Of a stretch of DNA of 12,951 nucleotides, positions 9,685 to 12,951 are shown piece by piece. The DNA is taken from positions 1 through 12,951 of the forward strand of contig JBBDSW010000015.1 of the NCBI GenBank assembly GCA_040904745.1, written 5' to 3'. A program made the translations under genes and the position numbers. This stretch comes from T1Sed10-7 sp040904745 (GTDB taxonomy: Bacteria > Actinomycetota > Nitriliruptoria > Nitriliruptorales > Nitriliruptoraceae). The notes beneath the pieces were generated by a model. It was not told where the DNA came from. It did no database searches and saw only the letters and a program-made list of their open reading frames with translations. Positions within the stretch are counted from its first letter, which is position 1. Each line of letters begins with the position of its first letter.

Positions 9685-11496
9685 CTAGCGGTCGTAGGCG
9701 AAGGTGTTGACGACCCGTTCGGCGTGCCGCTCGGCCGCCGTGTAGGTCTCGTCGAGCGCGGCGGTGAACGCGGCCATCGCACCGTCGGGGGTGTCCCCGA
9801 GCACGCGGCGTTTCATCTTCGCACGGTCGGCGGCCAGCGGGTCGTCGCCGAACGCCTCGGCCAGCCGCTCGTCGAGGTCGCGCAGATCGTGGGCGACGAC
9901 GTAGGCGGCCCGGTGGCTCGGGAAGCGGGTGTCGAAGTCGTCGCGGTCGAGCCCGCGGGGGTTGGTGACCAGGTAGGGCTTGTCGGTGGCGAGGAAGTCG
10001 GTGACGACCGCCGAGATGTCGGAGAGCAGCACGTCGGAGCGGTCGAACCAGGCGAGCAGATCGAGGTCCGGCTGGTCGGCAGCCAGGACGTGCGGTGCGC
10101 CGGCCTCCCGGAGGATGCGGGTGACCGCGCGGGCGGCGGCGCCGGCGGCGGGTCGGACCGTTCCCGAGGCGGGATGCGGTTTGAACACGATGCGCACGTC
10201 CGGCCGGCTGGCCAGGATGTGGCGGATCATCGCGGGGCCCATGCGCTCGAGCGAGGAGTAGTCGGCCGCCTCGAAGTACCCCTCCCACGTCGGGGCGTAC
10301 AGCAGCGTCAGGGGGCCGTCGCCGATCCGCTGCCGGCCACCCAGGACGCGGTCGAGCTGGGGGCGGCCGACGATCGCGAACCGTTCGTCACCGAGGTCGA
10401 TGCCGGCTTCGCGGTAACGCTCGATGGCGACGGGCCCCGCGACGAACAGCTTGTCGTAGACCTTGACCACCGGGTTGGCGGAGCTGACCTTGTCCGAGTC
10501 GCCGTGGTTCAGGAACACGTGCAGGGGTCGGCCGTAGCGCAGGAAGTGGATGTTGCGGCCGGCGGTCCCGACGTAGAAGACCACCATCGGGTCGGCGGCC
10601 AGTGCCACCTCGACGTCGCGGTGGCGGCGGCAGCGCACGACCGGGTGCCGGGTCGGGAGCATCTGTGTGAGGTGGATCTGCTCGCGCAGCACGATGAGCA
10701 CGGGCCGGTCGAGCCGGTCGAAGACCGGGAGCCACTGGTTGAGCTGGTAGGTGCTCTCGCGGTCACCGGAGAAGTAGAGGACGATGCGGGCGCCGGTGTC
10801 GGCGATGGCCGCCTCGAGGTCGCGCACGTGGCGTTCGATCGCGTCCGAGGCGAGGAAGCGACGCGACCACAGGACCGCACCGACCGAGACCGCGACCAGC
10901 ACCGCGATGGTGACCGCCGCGACGATCAGCGCCGCCACCTCGGCGCCGAGGTGGCCGAGCAGCAGGGCGGCGACCAGCGGGATCTCGGCGGCGGCCAGGA
11001 TCGCGCTACCGGAGAGGCGGCGCACGCGCAGCCGCTCGAACAGCAGGGGCAGCGGCAGGTCGGAGCCGAGGTTGAGTGCCGGCATGGCCGGCCGCTCCCG
11101 GATCACCTTGCCGAGCGCCCAGGCGTACCCCCGCGTGGCCAGGCCGAGCAGGACCACGCCCGCGGTCACCGTGACGACCGTCGCGGTGGGCACCCCGGCA
11201 GGCAGCAGGACCGCGTAGGCGAGCACGATGCGCAACAGCGCGCGCAGCAGGAGCCCGAGCCCGAAGCGGCGGAGTCGGCCGCGAAGGTCGTTCTGCTCGT
11301 CAGCGGTGGCGAGGTCGGCGAGCGCGCCGAGCACGAAGCCGACGATGGCCAGCGGCACGCTCGTGAGGAGGACGGCGACCGCCTGGGCGAGGAAGCCGAG
11401 GAACAGCACCGGCCCGTACAGCGGGTCGTAGGCCGCCCGGAGGCCCGCGAGGACCCGCGGATCCTCGCCGCTCTCATCCACCTCGGTGGCGGCCAC
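9685..11496 (-). CDS. Membrane-anchored CDP-glycerol glycerophosphotransferase-family protein (TagB/TagF-like)
   Basis: A 603-residue protein with an N-terminal membrane region and a C-terminal catalytic domain. Hydrophobic segments lie at ~28-60, 79-97, 104-120 and 165-207. Residues ~235-580 match the glycerophosphotransferase family (PF04464): NHGDSDK (330-336, the counterpart of WHGT), VGRPQLD, LLYAPTWEGY (398-407), FKPHPAS (438-444), and SDVLLSDISAVVTDFLATDKPYLV (about 487-510). Both family histidines, His331 and His441, are present, so this copy looks active, unlike the related domain in the next gene. The family transfers polyol-phosphate units from CDP-activated donors in teichoic acid synthesis; the exact donor cannot be read from sequence. 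The start is GTG, 3 bp after the nucleotidyltransferase stop, with GGAG 7 nt upstream inside the end of that gene. This spacing suggests translational coupling. Confidence 0.9.
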   Translation of the reverse strand: MAATEVDESGEDPRVLAGLRAAYDPLYGPVLFLGFLAQAVAVLLTSVPLAIVGFVLGALADLATADEQNDLRGRLRRFGLGLLLRALLRIVLAYAVLLPAGVPTATVVTVTAGVVLLGLATRGYAWALGKVIRERPAMPALNLGSDLPLPLLFERLRVRRLSGSAILAAAEIPLVAALLLGHLGAEVAALIVAAVTIAVLVAVSVGAVLWSRRFLASDAIERHVRDLEAAIADTGARIVLYFSGDRESTYQLNQWLPVFDRLDRPVLIVLREQIHLTQMLPTRHPVVRCRRHRDVEVALAADPMVVFYVGTAGRNIHFLRYGRPLHVFLNHGDSDKVSSANPVVKVYDKLFVAGPVAIERYREAGIDLGDERFAIVGRPQLDRVLGGRQRIGDGPLTLLYAPTWEGYFEAADYSSLERMGPAMIRHILASRPDVRIVFKPHPASGTVRPAAGAAARAVTRILREAGAPHVLAADQPDLDLLAWFDRSDVLLSDISAVVTDFLATDKPYLVTNPRGLDRDDFDTRFPSHRAAYVVAHDLRDLDERLAEAFGDDPLAADRAKMKRRVLGDTPDGAMAAFTAALDETYTAAERHAERVVNTFAYDR

Positions 11497-11499
11497 TGC

Positions 11500-12243
11500 T
11501 CAGCTCCAGCGGTTGCTGGTCAGATCGCGGGCACGAGCCAGGTCGGCGTGATCGTCCACCTCGACCCAGGGGACGTCCGCGCCGATGGGGACCGCCCGGA
11601 TCACCCCGCCGCGGTCGGCGAGCTCCTGGTAGCCGTCCTCGTAGTACAGGCCGGGGTCGCGCTCGAAGGTGGCCTGCAGGGCATCCGCCAGCGGGGCACC
11701 CGCGTCCGCCTCGAACAGGGTCACGCCGATGTACTCGCCGTCGGCGCTCGGGGGATCGATCGCCTTGTTGATGCGGGTGAGGCGGCCGTCCTCGAGGTGG
11801 ACCTTCATCTCCTCCTCGCCGAGCGTCTTGTCGTCGTCGACGGCCAGGAGCACGGGAGCGTCGCCGCGGGCGTCCAGGAGCCGGCGTTCGACGTCGACGG
11901 GGTGGACGGTGTCGCCGTTGATGAGGATGGCGCCCTCGGAGATCACGTCGCGGACCAGCCACACCGAGTAGGCGTTGTTCCAGGCGCTGTAGCGCTCGTT
12001 GAACCGGAGGTCGAGGGTCACCCCGTAGCGCTCCTCGAGGGTCGGCTTGATGTCGTCGATCGCGCCGGCGGCGTGCCCGGTGACCACGGCGATGTCGGTG
12101 ATGCCGACGTCGGCAAGGTTGGCCACCGCGAGTTCCAGGACGCTTCGACCGTCCTCGGTGACCGGGAGCAGGGTCTTCGGAAGCTCGTCGGTCAGGGGGC
12201 GCAGGCGGGTCCCTCCGCCGGCGGCGAGCACGATGCCTCGCAT
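11500..12243 (-). CDS. LicC-like nucleotidyltransferase (sugar/choline/polyol-phosphate NTP transferase)
   Basis: A 247-residue single-domain enzyme of the nucleotidyltransferase family (PF00483/PF12804 type). The N-terminal signature LAAGGGTRLRPLT (6-18) and PKTLLPV (22-28, with Lys23) bind the nucleotide. NERYSAWNNAYSVW (82-95), INGDTV (108-113, metal-binding Asp111), GEEEMKV (142-148), GEYIG (169-173) and WVEVDDHADL (226-235) match the LicC-like phosphocholine/sugar-phosphate cytidylyltransferase subgroup. It would make a CDP- (or NDP-) activated alcohol or sugar for the transferases downstream; the substrate is not certain. The length is normal for the group. ATG start with AGGAG 8 nt upstream. 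It follows the DUF5941-like gene after a 143-bp gap and leads directly into the TagF-like gene. This neighbourhood favours a CDP-alcohol donor for a surface polymer (inference). Confidence 0.92.
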   Translation of the reverse strand: MRGIVLAAGGGTRLRPLTDELPKTLLPVTEDGRSVLELAVANLADVGITDIAVVTGHAAGAIDDIKPTLEERYGVTLDLRFNERYSAWNNAYSVWLVRDVISEGAILINGDTVHPVDVERRLLDARGDAPVLLAVDDDKTLGEEEMKVHLEDGRLTRINKAIDPPSADGEYIGVTLFEADAGAPLADALQATFERDPGLYYEDGYQELADRGGVIRAVPIGADVPWVEVDDHADLARARDLTSNRWS

Positions 12244-12386
12244 CAGGGTTGCTCCTGGTCGGGTCGAGGTGCGGGTGGCGGTGTTCGGCTGGGCGGGCTC
12301 TGCGGTGGAGCGGCGACCGGCCGTGGTGCGGCGGGTCAGCGGGTGCAGCGGGTCAGCGGGTGCGGCGGGTCAGCGGGTGCGGCGGG
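12244..12386. other. Gap between the DUF5941-like and nucleotidyltransferase genes
   Basis: This is the only sizeable gap in the minus-strand run. Its right half is filled by a 17-bp tandem repeat. The left half holds the ribosome site of the nucleotidyltransferase gene (AGGAG, 8 nt before the ATG). I see no TANNNT -10 element on the minus strand here and no strong hairpin, so read-through transcription from the upstream gene is likely. Confidence 0.5.
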
Positions 12387-12393
12387 TCAGCGG
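12326..12393. repeat. Four tandem copies of a 17-bp unit
   Basis: The unit is GTGCGGCGGGTCAGCGG, at 12326-12342, 12343-12359 (one G-to-A change), 12360-12376 and 12377-12393, with a partial fifth copy (GTGCG) to 12398. Each unit is built from related 9- and 8-bp halves. On the minus strand each copy contains TGA, and the copy at 12377-12393 supplies the stop codon of the DUF5941-like gene. Since 17 is not a multiple of 3, the successive TGAs fall in all three frames. Confidence 0.93.
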
Positions 12394-12951
12394 GTGCGCC
12401 CGATCCAGTGGACGAGGGTCTCGCCGACGACCACCGGTGCGAGCAGGACCGCCAGCGTCGCGGTCGCTGGCTCAGCCACCCCGAAGGCTGCGGCGAGCAC
12501 CAGCAGCGCGCACCGTACGGGCCAGCCGCCGGTCGCCAGCGCCAGCCACCGTGGCGGCGCCGTCCCCAGCAATCGGACACGGTAGACGATGTCGTAGTGG
12601 CGGATCGCCAGGGTGGCCAGGAGCGCGTAGCTCCATGGCGAGGTGCCAGCGAGCACGAGCACGGTGCCGTACTCCAGCACCCGGAGCAGCGCGGGGATGG
12701 GCCAGTCGAGCCGCGGCAGCGACCGACCCCACGCGGCGGCTATCCCTAAGACGAGCGCGCCGGCAGCCCACCACCAGACCGGGCCGAGGTCGAGCGTGCC
12801 GGTCGCCGTGGTGGCCGCGAGCGCCAGCAGCACGAGCGAGGCCGCGAGCAGCAGGATCGCAGGCAGCACGAGCACCGCGCGTGGTGCGAGGAGCGCGAGC
12901 GGCCCGTCGTCGCGGTGCGGGGCCAGCACGCGGTCGGCCGTGGGCCCGTCG
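12387..12951 (-). CDS. DUF5941-like membrane protein, C-terminal part (cut by window edge)
   Basis: 187 residues are visible and the frame stays open through the right end of the window (reading DGPTADRVLAPHRDDGPL), so the gene starts outside. The in-frame GTG at 12929 is probably internal, not the real start. The visible part has about five or six hydrophobic segments (including AVLVLPAILLLAA, WWWAAGALVLGIAAAW and LAVLLAPVVVGETLVHW) around LLRVLEYGTVLVLAG and RHYDIVYRVRLLGTAPPRW. This pattern fits my recollection of actinobacterial DUF5941, normally the C-terminal part of larger proteins that carry a CDP-alcohol phosphatidyltransferase and sometimes a nucleotidyltransferase domain upstream. 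If so, the full protein would handle a CDP-alcohol, which suits the LicC-like and TagF-like genes after it. The end (IGRTR) runs into the 17-bp repeat. The DUF call is moderate; the enzymatic part is not visible. Confidence 0.72.
   Translation of the reverse strand, partial: DGPTADRVLAPHRDDGPLALLAPRAVLVLPAILLLAASLVLLALAATTATGTLDLGPVWWWAAGALVLGIAAAWGRSLPRLDWPIPALLRVLEYGTVLVLAGTSPWSYALLATLAIRHYDIVYRVRLLGTAPPRWLALATGGWPVRCALLVLAAAFGVAEPATATLAVLLAPVVVGETLVHWIGRTR

Noticed and set aside
12326..12398. CRISPR array.
   Set aside because: The 17-bp units are directly adjacent with no unique spacers, so this is a simple tandem repeat.
12249..12749. A plus-strand open frame covering the 17-bp repeat and the DUF5941-like gene.
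   Set aside because: It is antisense to a membrane protein with recognisable pattern and translates the repeat into GCGGSAG-type low complexity.

Overview
The window is about 13 kb of very GC-rich DNA with strong G/C bias at third codon positions, GTG as well as ATG starts, and almost no non-coding space. Together with secreted proteins carrying actinobacterial-style SLH repeats and a DUF5941-like protein, this points to a high-GC actinobacterium. A deep-branching lineage of the Nitriliruptoria/Acidimicrobiia kind is possible, but I cannot place it from sequence alone. No RNA genes, insertion sequences, CRISPR arrays, integrases or phage genes are visible. The very long open frames opposite the real genes are by-products of the GC bias.

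Layout. Left part: a secreted phosphodiester glycosidase (NAGPA-type) with three C-terminal SLH repeats (56-1984, minus) stands head to head with a polytopic GT39/PMT-like membrane glycosyltransferase (2340-3833, plus). A 355-bp divergent intergenic region lies between them and contains a 9-bp tandem repeat. The plus-strand gene converges on the rest of the window at an 8-bp hairpin (3827-3849).

Right part: five complete genes and one edge-truncated gene lie in one minus-strand, operon-like run. In transcription order they are a DUF5941-like membrane protein (partial, 12387-12951), a LicC-like nucleotidyltransferase (11500-12243), a membrane-anchored CDP-glycerol glycerophosphotransferase-family enzyme (9685-11496), a 1250-residue fusion of a GT2 glycosyltransferase to a divergent glycerophosphotransferase-like domain (5926-9678), a small two-helix membrane protein with a cytoplasmic helical tail (5422-5871), and a GT2 enzyme with a possible degenerate GT-B-like N-terminal half (3857-5425). 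Junctions are tight: 3 bp, 6 bp, 54 bp and a GTGA overlap. The exception is a 143-bp gap before the nucleotidyltransferase, which holds a 17-bp tandem repeat.

How the genes may work together (inference). The right-hand set looks like an assembly line for a phosphodiester-linked surface glycopolymer similar to a teichoic acid. The nucleotidyltransferase and the DUF5941-linked protein would activate or transfer a phospho-alcohol unit, and the TagF-like and GT2 enzymes would polymerise and decorate it. The flanking GT39-like protein would act on lipid-linked sugars at the membrane. The SLH-anchored phosphodiester glycosidase could cut or remodel a phosphodiester-linked glycan outside the cell. 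The most unusual details are the loss of the family histidine (WHGTP to WDGTP) in the second TagF-like domain, the fused degenerate N-terminal half of the last glycosyltransferase, and the 17-bp repeat that puts stop codons in all three frames at the end of the DUF5941-like gene.
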